From NCBI RefSeq assembly GCF_900102165.1, contig NZ_FNBD01000009.1, positions 62,001-126,000 of the forward strand: DNA of 64,000 nt. Reading direction: 5' to 3'. The notes beneath the pieces are model-generated. The model saw only the letters and a program-made list of their open reading frames with translations. It had not been told where the DNA came from and ran no database searches. The first letter of the stretch is position 1. Each line of letters starts with the position of its first letter. Of the stretch, positions 1-8,540 are shown one piece after another. Made by a program: the position numbers and the translations under genes. The stretch comes from Cellulophaga baltica (GTDB taxonomy: Bacteria > Bacteroidota > Bacteroidia > Flavobacteriales > Flavobacteriaceae).

Positions 1-406
1 TAGCGATATCATAGTTTTCTTGCGCAACCTTTATAAATTTTCTCAAGTGAATAGCGCTACCAGGCTCAATACGCTCAAACTCTTCACCTATTTTATCCAT
101 GCAATCTCCAATGGTAATCACATCATCAGAGAAAAATATTTTATAGGCAGGGCTTAATTTATCTAATTGGTAATAGTCAGAAGTTTTTTTGCCGAAATCG
201 TTAAAGAATTTATCGAAAATGTCTGGCATCCAGTACCAGCTAGGTCCCATATCAAAGGTAAAACCTTCCTTCTTTAGTTGACGTGCGCGGCCTCCAACGG
301 TATTATTTTTTTCATAAATAGTTACGTCAAAACCCTCTTTTGCTAAATAGGCAGCAGCAGATAAAGAAGAAAACCCAGAGCCAATAATTATTACCTTTTT
401 TTTCAT
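1..406 (-). CDS. crtI: Phytoene desaturase (CrtI family), N-terminal part
   Basis: This is the first ~135 residues of a FAD-dependent carotenoid desaturase; the rest lies beyond the window edge. The reading starts at the ATG complementary to 404-406. The N-terminus has a dinucleotide-binding fold with a GSGFSSLSAA glycine motif at residues 10-19, followed by an acidic residue in VTIYEKN and the family block GGRARQLKKEGFTFDMGPSW. The family converts phytoene to lycopene by stepwise dehydrogenation in carotenoid synthesis, giving yellow/orange flavobacterial pigments. It sits 15 bp downstream of the MerR/B12 regulator on the same strand, so the two are probably cotranscribed. A related carotenoid oxidoreductase such as a ketolase remains possible because only the cofactor domain is visible. 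Confidence 0.85.
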   Translation of the reverse strand, partial: MKKKVIIIGSGFSSLSAAAYLAKEGFDVTIYEKNNTVGGRARQLKKEGFTFDMGPSWYWMPDIFDKFFNDFGKKTSDYYQLDKLSPAYKIFFSDDVITIGDCMDKIGEEFERIEPGSAIHLRKFIKVAQENYDIA

Positions 407-421
407 GCAGTTTTTAAAATA

Positions 422-1321
422 TTACAACGCGCTAACTAGTTTTTCAATCGATTTAAATTTGTTCATATTTTCAGGAAGCATATCGGCTTGTATGTGTTGT
501 ACTTGATGTCCTAAAATCCAAAACTTGTAATTATTCTCTATCCCTAGTTCTTGATTAAAATTTTCTAAATACTTACGCAGTTTCCCTTTGTTAGGTTCAA
601 CAGTAAAATATGAGAGGAAATAAATATTGTCACAATAGCTCAATAAATCTTTTAAACATTCGATAGGTACCGTCTGGCCTAGGTAGATTGTTTTGTAGCC
701 TCTCAAAGTTATTTCATAGTTTAGATACAGTAAGCCAATATCGTGTATTTCATTGTCTGGTAGGAAAAGCACAAAAGTTTTATCTGTTTTAGTGGGTTTA
801 TCTACAAGAAGCTTTTCAGTATTTAAAATAATTTTTTGCTTAATTAAGTTGGTTATGAAATGCTCATGAGACGGACTCACGGCATTATTCTGCCATAGTA
901 ATCCAAGTTCATTTAAAAGCGGAATAAAAGCCTCATAGAAAACATCTTTAAAGCTATTCTCTTTCAATAGACTGTTATAAGTGTTGTAAAATAAATTGGA
1001 GTCAAAATTTACCATGGCTATTTTAAATGAATTTATAGCATGGTTTTTTACTGTTTTTTTCTCAATAACTTCTTGGACAACAGTTGGGATGTCTGCTTCT
1101 GGTATTTGTGCAATTTTAGAAATCTTATGTCCATTATTATAGAGCAGTGTAATGTTTAAAAGCTTTTGCAAGCTCTTTAAACTATAGTTTCTGATATTGG
1201 TTGTGGTGCGTTCTGGTTCTAGTAAATTATATCTCTTTTCCCAAATACGAATGGTATGGGCTTTTATTCCAGATAAATTTTCCAAATCTCTTATACTGAA
1301 GTATTTTTTTACGTTGTTCAT
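422..1321 (-). CDS. MerR-family regulator with cobalamin-binding domain (CarH/LitR-like)
   Basis: A 299-residue regulator with an N-terminal MerR winged helix (residues ~6-75, including HTIRIWEKRYNLLEPERT) followed by a B12-binding module. Two signatures of adenosylcobalamin photoreceptors are visible. The helical-bundle motif W-x9-EH is W143 to E153-H154, and the ligand motif ExHxxG is E191-I-H193-D-I-G196. In known CarH proteins these residues bracket adenosylcobalamin and make DNA binding light-sensitive. The gene precedes crtI by 15 bp on the same strand, which fits control of carotenoid synthesis. A perfect 12-bp inverted repeat lies just upstream of the start codon and may be its own operator. 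That it senses light is inferred from the motifs; it could instead sense B12 or have another input. Confidence 0.85.
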   Translation of the reverse strand: MNNVKKYFSIRDLENLSGIKAHTIRIWEKRYNLLEPERTTTNIRNYSLKSLQKLLNITLLYNNGHKISKIAQIPEADIPTVVQEVIEKKTVKNHAINSFKIAMVNFDSNLFYNTYNSLLKENSFKDVFYEAFIPLLNELGLLWQNNAVSPSHEHFITNLIKQKIILNTEKLLVDKPTKTDKTFVLFLPDNEIHDIGLLYLNYEITLRGYKTIYLGQTVPIECLKDLLSYCDNIYFLSYFTVEPNKGKLRKYLENFNQELGIENNYKFWILGHQVQHIQADMLPENMNKFKSIEKLVSAL

Positions 1322-1330
1322 TTATTTTGA

Positions 1331-1358
1331 AAAAAGATTAAACAAATTTAATCTTTTT
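1331..1358 (-). promoter_or_regulatory. Perfect inverted repeat over the promoter of the MerR-crtI genes
   Basis: AAAAAGATTAAA and TTTAATCTTTTT form a perfect 12-bp inverted repeat with a 4-nt spacer, 10 nt upstream of the regulator's ATG. On the minus strand the repeat contains TAAATTTG (1343-1350), which matches the Bacteroidota -7 consensus TAnnTTTG. No clear -33 TTG was found. Overlap of repeat and -7 box suggests an autoregulatory operator. Confidence 0.5.
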
Positions 1359-1442
1359 AATGATTGCATTTATTATTTCTGTGATTTTTTTACGGAAATA
1401 AATGTTCTGTTGAAGAATGAGGAGTAGAATAGTAGTGTAAAA

Positions 1443-1482
1443 CAAAAAAAAGTCATTTAAGAAATAATTTCTTAAATGACTT
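1443..1482 (-). terminator. Rho-independent terminator after tRNA-Leu
   Basis: AGTCATTTAAGAAA and TTTCTTAAATGACT form a perfect 14-bp stem with a 3-nt loop. The stem is followed on the minus strand by a run of T (the A-run at 1443-1450 on the plus strand). It lies directly downstream of the tRNA gene. Confidence 0.85.
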
Positions 1483-1485
1483 ATG

Positions 1486-1569
1486 TGCCCACGACTAGAT
1501 TCGAACTAGCACGTCCTTACGAACACCACCCCCTCAAGGTGGCATGTCTACCAATTTCACCACGTGGGC
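1486..1569 (-). tRNA. tRNA-Leu (anticodon GAG)
   Basis: The reverse complement folds as a class II tRNA. The 7-bp acceptor stem is GCCCACG with CGTGGGC, followed by discriminator A. The D-loop contains AATTGGTAGACA, and the anticodon stem CCACC/GGTGG encloses the loop TTGAGGG, giving anticodon GAG. A long variable arm follows, and the T-arm carries GTTCGAATC. The terminal CCA is not encoded, as is usual in this phylum. Confidence 0.93.
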
Positions 1570-1636
1570 ATTTTAAGTCTGCAAATTTAGTAAACTTTTT
1601 CTAACCACATTTATTTATGAAGTAAAACTCTACATC

Positions 1637-1710
1637 TGCAAAAATGAATATTTTTTGCAAATTCAAAATAAAATTATATATTTGATCCATACCAGAACAG
1701 ACCAGTACGG
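1637..1710 (+). promoter_or_regulatory. Promoter and operator-like repeats of the xylose operon
   Basis: TTTG at 1654-1657 and TATATTTG at 1677-1684 are separated by 19 bp and fit the Bacteroidota promoter pattern. Two repeats flank it. A perfect 8-bp inverted repeat, TGCAAAAA/TTTTTGCA (1637-1659, 7-nt spacer), overlaps the -33 element. A tandem decamer, ACCAGAACAG then ACCAGTACGG (1691-1710, 8 of 10 identical), lies between the expected transcription start and the first ATG. Either could be the site of the GntR-type regulator that begins at 1711. Confidence 0.55.
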
Positions 1711-2718
1711 TTGATGATTATGCAAAATAGTTTTAGTTTTATTATTGATCACGAGAGTGATGTGCCAAAATATCAGCAAATTGTTGATGTAATTAACCAA
1801 TCTATCGCTAAAGATGTTTTAGCAATTGGTGATTCATTGCCTTCTGTGAATGCTTTTTGTCAAGAACATCATCTATCAAGAGATACCGTTTTTAAGGCGT
1901 ATACTATACTAAAGGAGAATGGAGTTGTCAAATCCGTTCCCAACAAAGGCTATTATATTGCTAGTAAAAACAGAAAAGTTTTATTAGTCTTGGATACTTT
2001 TAAGGCCTATAAAGAAGTGTTGTATCATTCTTTTATTAATGAAATGGAAGATGATATTATTACCGATGTTCAATTTCATCATTATAATATTGACAATTTT
2101 AAAACGATACTTAACAATAGTTTAGGTAAATATTACAAATATGTGGTCATGGGGTTTGATCATAAGCAGGTTTCAAAAACCTTAGCTAAAATTCCGAATA
2201 ATGATTTGCTTTTAATAGATTGGAATATAAATTCTAATCCAGAAAACAATTATGTTTTTCAAGATTTTGGAGTTGCTTTTTATAAAGGATTGGAGTCTAT
2301 TACCGAAAACTTTAAGAAATATAAGGCGCTTCATTTTCTATATCCTACGTATACTAATCATGCCAAAGAGACGGTAGCTTATTTTGAAAAGTATTGTCAA
2401 GATAACAACTTCGATTACCAGATTAAAACAAATCCACAGGAATATAAAATAGAAAAAGGGATAGCTTACCTCAGTGTGAGTGACCGCGTCTTAGGTGTTT
2501 TTTTAGAACAGTGTCGTAAACAAAATTTGGAACCAGGTGTAGATGTAGGTTTCTTATCTTATAACGATACACCTATGAAAAAGTTTATTTATAAAGGGAT
2601 AACGGTAGTGACTACTGATTTTGAGCAGCTGGGTATTAGTGCTGCAAAGTTTATTAATTCAGATAAACCACTTCAAGTGTATGTACCCACAAAAATTATT
2701 GTAAGAGATTCATTATAA
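1711..2718 (+). CDS. GntR-family regulator with LacI-type sugar-sensing domain, probable xylose repressor
   Basis: A 335-residue regulator. Residues ~10-75 form a GntR winged helix (KYQQIVDVINQSIAKDVL..., SLPSVNAFCQEHHLSRDTVFKAY). From residue ~85 onward it resembles the periplasmic-binding-protein-like effector domain of LacI regulators, ending in DFEQLGISAAKFINSD. This GntR-HTH plus LacI-sensor layout is common for sugar operon regulators in Bacteroidota. It is the first gene of the xyl operon, with xylulokinase starting 4 bp after its stop codon, so xylose or xylulose is the likely effector. An alternative ATG lies at 1720. Its own promoter carries repeat elements that may be its operators. 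Confidence 0.85.
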   Translation: MMIMQNSFSFIIDHESDVPKYQQIVDVINQSIAKDVLAIGDSLPSVNAFCQEHHLSRDTVFKAYTILKENGVVKSVPNKGYYIASKNRKVLLVLDTFKAYKEVLYHSFINEMEDDIITDVQFHHYNIDNFKTILNNSLGKYYKYVVMGFDHKQVSKTLAKIPNNDLLLIDWNINSNPENNYVFQDFGVAFYKGLESITENFKKYKALHFLYPTYTNHAKETVAYFEKYCQDNNFDYQIKTNPQEYKIEKGIAYLSVSDRVLGVFLEQCRKQNLEPGVDVGFLSYNDTPMKKFIYKGITVVTTDFEQLGISAAKFINSDKPLQVYVPTKIIVRDSL

Positions 2719-2722
2719 CAAT

Positions 2723-4207
2723 ATGTATTACATAGGATTCGATTTAGGAAGCTCGTCTATAAAAGCGGCTTTAGTAGAGATTAAAACAGGAAAAAGTCTA
2801 GGGGTTGTTCAAGAACCTGAGACCGAAATGAGCATGCTTGCCTTGAAAAATGGTTGGGCAGAACAAAACCCTGAGGAGTGGTGGAAACACATTTGTAAAG
2901 CTATTGAGCGCTTAAAAAGAAAATATGCTGTTTCTAAAACCGATATTAAAGGGATTGGTATTTCTTATCAAATGCATGGACTTGTCATTGTAGACAAAGA
3001 TGGCAAACCTTTGAGAAAAAGTATTATTTGGTGTGATAGTAGAGCTGTAGAAATAGGTAATACCGCTTTTGAAGCTTTAGGAGAAGAAAAGTGTGCTGCA
3101 CATTTATTAAACTCTCCCGCTAATTTTACCGCCTCTAAATTAAGATGGGTAAAGGAAAATGAACCAGAGGTATATGCTAATATTTACAAGTTTATGCTGC
3201 CTGGAGATTATATCGCTTATAAATTTTCTAATAAAATAAATACCACTATCTCTGGTTTGTCTGAGGGTATTTTTTGGGATTTTAAAACTGATGGTATTGC
3301 TCAATTTCTTTTAGACTACTACGGAATAGAGGAGACTCTGGTGCCTACGATTGTAGACACTTTTGGTTTGCAATCTAAGGTAGATGAAAAAGGCGCAGAA
3401 GAGAGTGGCTTGGCTATCGGAACTCCCATCTTCTATAGAGCAGGAGACCAGCCTAACAATGCATTGTCTTTAAATGTGTTTAATCCAGGAGAAGTAGCTG
3501 CAACGGGCGGAACTTCTGGCGTGGTTTACGCGGTAACAGATAGTTTGTCTGGTAAAGAAAGCACACGCGTAAATAATTTTGCACACGTGAATTATAAAAA
3601 ATCAGACCCGCGTATTGGTAAGTTATTAAATATCAATGGCGCAGGAATACAATACCGTTGGTTATTAAATAACCTAGCAGTTAACTCGTATGAAGAGATG
3701 AATACGCTTGCTTCAGAAATAGGTATAGGAGCAGATGGTGTTTGCATGCTTCCTTTTGGAAATGGTGCTGAGCGTATGCTTAATAATAAAGATATAGGCA
3801 CAAGGTTAGTTAATGTAAATCTTAACAACCACCATAAAGGTCATTTATGCAGAGCAGCCTTAGAAGGTATCGCCTTTTCTTTTGTATACGGAATGGAAAT
3901 TTTAAAATCTGATGGCATAAATGTGAATGTAATTCGGGCAGGAAATGACAATTTATTTCGATCAGACATTTTTGCAAATACAGTGGCCACTTTGATAGGG
4001 TATGAAATAGAAATATACAATACTACTGGCGCTATTGGAGCGGCACGAGCTGCAGGTTTGCATGAGGGTGATTTTGAAACGTATGGTAAATTAATCATGG
4101 ATAATGATCATGTGATGACTTTTATGCCCTTTAAGGATAAAAAGCCGTATCAGGAAGCGTATCAGAATTGGAAAAAAGAATTAGAACTCGTTTTAAATAA
4201 TAAATAG
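2723..4207 (+). CDS. xylB: Xylulokinase (FGGY family)
   Basis: A 494-residue sugar kinase that phosphorylates D-xylulose to D-xylulose 5-phosphate in the cytoplasm, feeding the pentose phosphate pathway. The N-terminal ATPase fold begins with YYIGFDLGSSSIKAALVE, and substrate-side motifs include ISYQMHGLVIVD and SIIWCDSRA. The second FGGY domain includes FYRAGDQPNNALSLNVF, where the Asp is the likely catalytic base, and GEVAATGGTSGVVY. Length is normal for the family. It lies 4 bp after the GntR regulator and 24 bp before xylose isomerase, and that pairing supports xylulose over other FGGY substrates. Confidence 0.93.
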   Translation: MYYIGFDLGSSSIKAALVEIKTGKSLGVVQEPETEMSMLALKNGWAEQNPEEWWKHICKAIERLKRKYAVSKTDIKGIGISYQMHGLVIVDKDGKPLRKSIIWCDSRAVEIGNTAFEALGEEKCAAHLLNSPANFTASKLRWVKENEPEVYANIYKFMLPGDYIAYKFSNKINTTISGLSEGIFWDFKTDGIAQFLLDYYGIEETLVPTIVDTFGLQSKVDEKGAEESGLAIGTPIFYRAGDQPNNALSLNVFNPGEVAATGGTSGVVYAVTDSLSGKESTRVNNFAHVNYKKSDPRIGKLLNINGAGIQYRWLLNNLAVNSYEEMNTLASEIGIGADGVCMLPFGNGAERMLNNKDIGTRLVNVNLNNHHKGHLCRAALEGIAFSFVYGMEILKSDGINVNVIRAGNDNLFRSDIFANTVATLIGYEIEIYNTTGAIGAARAAGLHEGDFETYGKLIMDNDHVMTFMPFKDKKPYQEAYQNWKKELELVLNNK

Positions 4208-4231
4208 AATAACAACTTAAAATTAAATAAC

Positions 4232-5557
4232 ATGGCAATCTTAGGATATAAAGAATATTTTAAAGGTATTGGGGAGATTAAATTTGAAGGTAAGGATTCT
4301 GATAATCCATTAGCATTTAAATATTATAATCCAGAGCAAGTAGTTGCAGGAAAAACAATGCGCGAGCATTTTAAATTTTCTATAGCTTATTGGCATACAT
4401 TCTGTGGTCAAGGAGGAGATCCTTTTGGTCCTGGAACTCAAAGTTTTGAATGGGACAAAGCCTCAGATCCTATTCAAGCGGCAAAAGATAAAGCAGATGC
4501 TGCGTTTGAATTTATTGGTAAAATGGGCTTTGATTATTTCTGTTTTCATGATTATGATTTAATTCAAGAGGCATCCACTTTTGCCGAGTCAGAGAAAAGA
4601 TTGGTAACAATTACAGAATATATTAAAGAAAAGAAAGCAGCTTCAGGAGTAAAATTACTTTGGGGTACTGCTAATTGTTTTTCTAACCCGCGCTACATGA
4701 ATGGTGCTGCTACAAATCCCGATTTTGACGTGCTTTCTAGAGCTGGTGGTCAAGTGAAATTGGCTTTAGATGCTACCATGGCATTAGATGGTGAAAACTA
4801 TGTTTTTTGGGGTGGTAGAGAAGGATACATGTCTTTATTGAATACTGATATGGGCCGTGAGTTAGATCATATGGGACAGTTTCTTGTAATGGCTAGAGAT
4901 TACGCTAGGGCTCAAGGGTTTAAAGGTAATTTCTTTATTGAGCCAAAACCTATGGAGCCTATGAAGCACCAATATGATTTTGATTCTGCTACAGCAATTG
5001 GCTTTTTAAAAGAGTACGGTTTAGAGAAGGATTTTAAAATTAATATAGAAGTAAATCATGCTACTTTAGCACAACACACTTTTCAGCATGAAATTGCTAC
5101 AGCGGCTAAAGCAGGTATGTTAGGTAGTTTAGATGCTAACCGTGGAGATTATCAAAACGGATGGGATACAGATCAATTTCCTAACAACATTCAAGAAACT
5201 ACAGAAGCTATGTTGGTCTTCTTGAAAGCAGGCGGTTTACAAGGTGGTGGTGTTAATTTCGATGCTAAGATTAGAAGAAACTCTACGGATATGGAAGATG
5301 TATTCTTAGCGCATATTGGTGGTGCAGATACGTTTGCGAGAGCATTGTTAACAGCAGATAAGATTATTACTTCTTCAGCTTATGATGATTTGAGAACAAA
5401 ACGATACAGTTCATTTGATGCCGGAAAAGGTAAAGATTTTGAAGCAGGAAAGTTAACGTTGGAAGACTTGTATAAAGTAGCTCAAGAAAATGGCGAACTA
5501 GAATTAAAAAGCGGTAAGCAAGAGTTATTTGAAAACATCATCAACCAATACATATAA
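4232..5557 (+). CDS. xylA: Xylose isomerase
   Basis: A 441-residue cytoplasmic enzyme interconverting D-xylose and D-xylulose. Family motifs are intact: FHDYD with the catalytic His106, VFWGGREGY at 191-199, metal and catalytic residues in FIEPKPMEP (Glu237, Lys239), [15 protein letters not shown], and the second metal-site block [19 protein letters not shown] at ~299-317. The length is typical of group II (long) isomerases. It sits between xylulokinase and the symporter in one operon. Nothing unusual was seen. Confidence 0.96.
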   Translation: MAILGYKEYFKGIGEIKFEGKDSDNPLAFKYYNPEQVVAGKTMREHFKFSIAYWHTFCGQGGDPFGPGTQSFEWDKASDPIQAAKDKADAAFEFIGKMGFDYFCFHDYDLIQEASTFAESEKRLVTITEYIKEKKAASGVKLLWGTANCFSNPRYMNGAATNPDFDVLSRAGGQVKLALDATMALDGENYVFWGGREGYMSLLNTDMGRELDHMGQFLVMARDYARAQGFKGNFFIEPKPMEPMKHQYDFDSATAIGFLKEYGLEKDFKINIEVNHATLAQHTFQHEIATAAKAGMLGSLDANRGDYQNGWDTDQFPNNIQETTEAMLVFLKAGGLQGGGVNFDAKIRRNSTDMEDVFLAHIGGADTFARALLTADKIITSSAYDDLRTKRYSSFDAGKGKDFEAGKLTLEDLYKVAQENGELELKSGKQELFENIINQYI

Positions 5558-5566
5558 ACCTGATCT

Positions 5567-6985
5567 ATGGAAACTCCTAGAAATTCTAAATACTTAATGC
5601 AACTAACGCTGGTTGCTACATTAGGCGGATTACTTTTTGGCTATGATACAGCGGTAATTTCAGGTACTGTAAGTGCATTAGATAGTTTTTTTGTATTGCC
5701 TTTTGGTTTAGATGAAATGTCTGCTAATTCGCGATTAGGCTTTTTAGTGTCTAGCGCATTAATCGGTTGTATTATCGGAGGTATTTCTGGAGGATATATC
5801 AGTAAAAAAATAGGAAGAAAAAAAGGATTGTTGCTCGCAGCAATCCTTTTTCTTTGTTCTGCATTGGGTTCTGCAATGCCAGAGCTATTTATGAAACCTA
5901 TTGGTGAAGGAGATCATACCTTTATCTATTTCTTCATTGTTTATAGAGTAATTGGAGGTATAGGCGTAGGGTTAGCATCGATGTTATCGCCATTATATAT
6001 CGCAGAAATAGCACCTGCAAAAATTAGAGGTAAACTAGTTTCGCTGAATCAGTTTGCCATTATTTTTGGGATGTTAATTGTCTATTTCGTAAACTATTAT
6101 ATCGCAGGTCAAGGAGATGATACTTGGCTAAATACTATTGGTTGGCGTTGGATGTTTGCTTCAGAAGTAATTCCAGCATCATTATTTCTAGGTTTTTTAT
6201 TGTTTGTGCCAGATACTCCACGTTCTTTGGTGCTCAAAAATAAACCAGATAAGGCATTAGAAGTTCTTGAAAAGGTAAACGGAAAATTGGAGGCTCAAAA
6301 AATTCTACATGATATTCAGAATACCGTGTCTCATAAGTCAGGCAAGCTATTTTCTTTTGGAATAGCAGTAGTGGTAATTGGCGTTTTAATATCTGTATTT
6401 CAGCAATTTGTAGGTATTAATGTAGTCTTGTATTACGCTCCTGAGATTTTTAAAAATATGGGATCTGGTACAGATACAGCTTTACTACAGACTATTATTG
6501 TGGGGGGTGTAAATTTAGTATTTACGGTTTTAGCAATTCTTACCGTAGATAAATATGGTAGAAAACCGTTAATGATCATTGGAGCTTTAGGGATGGCTGT
6601 TGCTATGTTTGCGTTAGGCGCAACCTTCTACTCGCAAACCGTAGGTATTCTAGCCCTAATTTGTATGTTGGTATATGTTGCAGGTTTTGCTATGAGCTGG
6701 GGACCCGTAACTTGGGTTTTGTTATCTGAAATGTTTCCAAATAAAATTAGAGATAAAGCTCTAGCAGTGGCGGTAGCTGCGCAGTGGATTAGTAACTATG
6801 TAGTGTCTTGGACTTTTCCAATGATGGATAAAAACATTTACCTCTTAGAAAAATTTAATCATGGTTTTGCGTATTGGATTTATGGTATAATGGGATTAAT
6901 AGCCATGTTTGTGGTGTGGAAATTTGTACCTGAAACTAAGGGTAAAACCTTGGAGGAAATGGATGACGTTTGGGAAAAAAGTTAA
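5567..6985 (+). CDS. xylE: MFS sugar:H+ symporter, probable xylose transporter
   Basis: A 472-residue inner-membrane protein with about 12 hydrophobic segments and sugar-porter motifs: GLLFGYDTAVISG near the N-terminus, KKIGRKKG after TM2, VPDTPRSLV before the central loop, QQFVGINVVLYYAPEIF in TM7, DKYGRKPL after TM8, and VPETKGKTLEEM at the C-terminus. These are characteristic of XylE/GLUT-type porters. Its place 9 bp behind xylA makes D-xylose the likely substrate, though glucose or arabinose porters look alike. It is the last gene before the terminator at 7023. Confidence 0.9.
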   Translation: METPRNSKYLMQLTLVATLGGLLFGYDTAVISGTVSALDSFFVLPFGLDEMSANSRLGFLVSSALIGCIIGGISGGYISKKIGRKKGLLLAAILFLCSALGSAMPELFMKPIGEGDHTFIYFFIVYRVIGGIGVGLASMLSPLYIAEIAPAKIRGKLVSLNQFAIIFGMLIVYFVNYYIAGQGDDTWLNTIGWRWMFASEVIPASLFLGFLLFVPDTPRSLVLKNKPDKALEVLEKVNGKLEAQKILHDIQNTVSHKSGKLFSFGIAVVVIGVLISVFQQFVGINVVLYYAPEIFKNMGSGTDTALLQTIIVGGVNLVFTVLAILTVDKYGRKPLMIIGALGMAVAMFALGATFYSQTVGILALICMLVYVAGFAMSWGPVTWVLLSEMFPNKIRDKALAVAVAAQWISNYVVSWTFPMMDKNIYLLEKFNHGFAYWIYGIMGLIAMFVVWKFVPETKGKTLEEMDDVWEKS

Positions 6986-7022
6986 GATTTTTTTTTAGTT
7001 GTACATACCCTATAAATTATGG

Positions 7023-7059
7023 AATCCTTGACAGTTGCTACTGTTCAAGGATTTTTTTT
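7023..7059 (+). terminator. Rho-independent terminator of the xylose operon
   Basis: ATCCTTGACAG and CTGTTCAAGGAT pair (one bulged T) around a short loop and are followed by eight T residues. It lies about 37 bp after the symporter stop codon. Confidence 0.85.
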
Positions 7060-7081
7060 GTGTTGACAGCGACGGATAAAA

Positions 7082-7114
7082 ATCATATATAGTATCTTTT
7101 TACTCATATATGAT
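7082..7114. promoter_or_regulatory. Operator-like inverted repeat upstream of the oxidoreductase gene
   Basis: ATCATATAT and ATATATGAT form a perfect 9-bp inverted repeat with a 15-nt spacer in the 219-bp gap between the xyl terminator and the Gfo/Idh/MocA gene. The size fits a dimeric regulator site. No well-matched TAnnTTTG box was found beside it, so the promoter itself is not placed. Confidence 0.35.
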
Positions 7115-7204
7115 CCATCATCCTTTTGTGAAGTTATAGTTTTATCAGAGTGACAACCAAATGAGTATATATAATATCAACCTATAAAAAAGAAGCAGCA
7201 AAAA

Positions 7205-8527
7205 ATGAAAGACCAAAAAATAAAAAATGAAAAGATAGTAGATCAAAAACTATCGCGAAGAGGGTTTATTACCAAAACAGCATTAGCAGCAGGTGCCATT
7301 AGTATTTTGCCTAGACATGTATTTGGAAGAGGTTTTATAGCTCCAAGTGATAAAATGAATTTAGGATTTATTGGCTTGGGAAAACAAAGTCAAGGTCTTG
7401 CTAAAAATTTTATAGGGAATACTAGCGCACAAATAGTAGCAGCTAGTGATGTTTGGAGTACCAAAAATATATGGTTCAAAGGACATGTAGAAAAAATATA
7501 TGCTGAAAAAAGAAATGTGTCTAATTATAATGCGATCAGCACGTATCTGAATTACAAAGAACTTTTAGAGCGAAGTGATATTGACGGTGTAGTGATTGCC
7601 ACGCCAGATCATTGGCATGCTATTCAGGCTATTGATGCCATGAAATCTGGTAAAGATGTCTATTGTGAGAAGCCTTTAACGCATAATATAGAAGAAGGTA
7701 TTGCTTTAGTAAAGACCACAAAAAAAACAGGTCAGATTTTGCAAACAGGAAGTATGCAACGCTCTTGGGATTCTTTCAGAAAAGCCTGTGAGTTAATAAG
7801 AAACGGACATCTTGGTGATATTCAAAAAGTTCTAGTTAATGTGGGTGATCCTGCCGTTCCCTATAATTTAAAGGCAGAAGCAATGCCATCTGAGGTTAAT
7901 TGGAATAATTGGTGTGGCCCCGCACCAATGCTTCCGTACAATCACCGGTTAGCACCATCTCGTAATGATGTAGATTTCTGGCCAGATTGGAGACTTTATG
8001 AAGAAGTGGGGGGTGGTATTCTCTGTGATTGGGGTGCTCATATGTTTGATATTGTACAGTGGGCATTAGATATGGATAACTCTGGCCCCGTTAAATATAT
8101 ACCGCCTACAGATAGAAATGCAGTACGTGGATTAAAAATGTATTATGAAAACGGTATAGAGATGATTCATGAAGATTTTGGTAGAGGTTGGGGCGTTCGC
8201 TTTATTGGTTCTAAAGGCACTATGGATGTTAGCCGTAGTTATTTGGAAACGACTCCAGAGAATTTACTTACGACAGCTTTATCTAATGCTAAAGTAAAGT
8301 TGTACAATAGCAATGGAAACCATTTGCAAGATTGGGTAGATGCCACAAAAACTAGAACACAGCCTATTTGTGATGTAGAAACGGGGCACCGTTCTGCAAC
8401 CGTATGTAATATTGCCAATATAGCCTACAATTTAGGAAGACCTTTGCAATGGGATCCTAAGAAAGAGAAATTTATGGGAGACTCAGAGGCTAATAAAATG
8501 CGTGGTAGAAAAGACCGTAAGTTTTAG
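7205..8527 (+). CDS. Tat-exported Gfo/Idh/MocA-family oxidoreductase
   Basis: A 440-residue protein with a twin-arginine signal (SRRGFITKTALAAGAIS, Arg18-Arg19), so it should be exported folded, carrying its nicotinamide cofactor. After the signal comes a Rossmann fold with LGFIGLGKQSQGLAKNF, then the family block DVYCEKPLTHN and a C-terminal dimerisation/substrate domain with GGGILCDWGAHMFDIVQWAL. The family oxidises or reduces sugar hydroxyls, and exported members occur in Bacteroidota, some acting on glycosides at C3. It stands alone between the xyl operon and a convergent AraC gene. A DUF1080 protein (family annotated as 3-keto-disaccharide hydrolase) lies about 23 kb away, which suggests but does not prove a shared 3-keto sugar route. 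The substrate is unknown. Confidence 0.85.
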   Translation: MKDQKIKNEKIVDQKLSRRGFITKTALAAGAISILPRHVFGRGFIAPSDKMNLGFIGLGKQSQGLAKNFIGNTSAQIVAASDVWSTKNIWFKGHVEKIYAEKRNVSNYNAISTYLNYKELLERSDIDGVVIATPDHWHAIQAIDAMKSGKDVYCEKPLTHNIEEGIALVKTTKKTGQILQTGSMQRSWDSFRKACELIRNGHLGDIQKVLVNVGDPAVPYNLKAEAMPSEVNWNNWCGPAPMLPYNHRLAPSRNDVDFWPDWRLYEEVGGGILCDWGAHMFDIVQWALDMDNSGPVKYIPPTDRNAVRGLKMYYENGIEMIHEDFGRGWGVRFIGSKGTMDVSRSYLETTPENLLTTALSNAKVKLYNSNGNHLQDWVDATKTRTQPICDVETGHRSATVCNIANIAYNLGRPLQWDPKKEKFMGDSEANKMRGRKDRKF

Positions 8528-8540
8528 TAAATTATAAGCA

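Noticed and set aside
1486-7204. tRNA-Leu as the attachment site of a genomic island carrying the locus
   Set aside because: No integrase, no direct repeat of the tRNA end and no mobility gene was found in the window.
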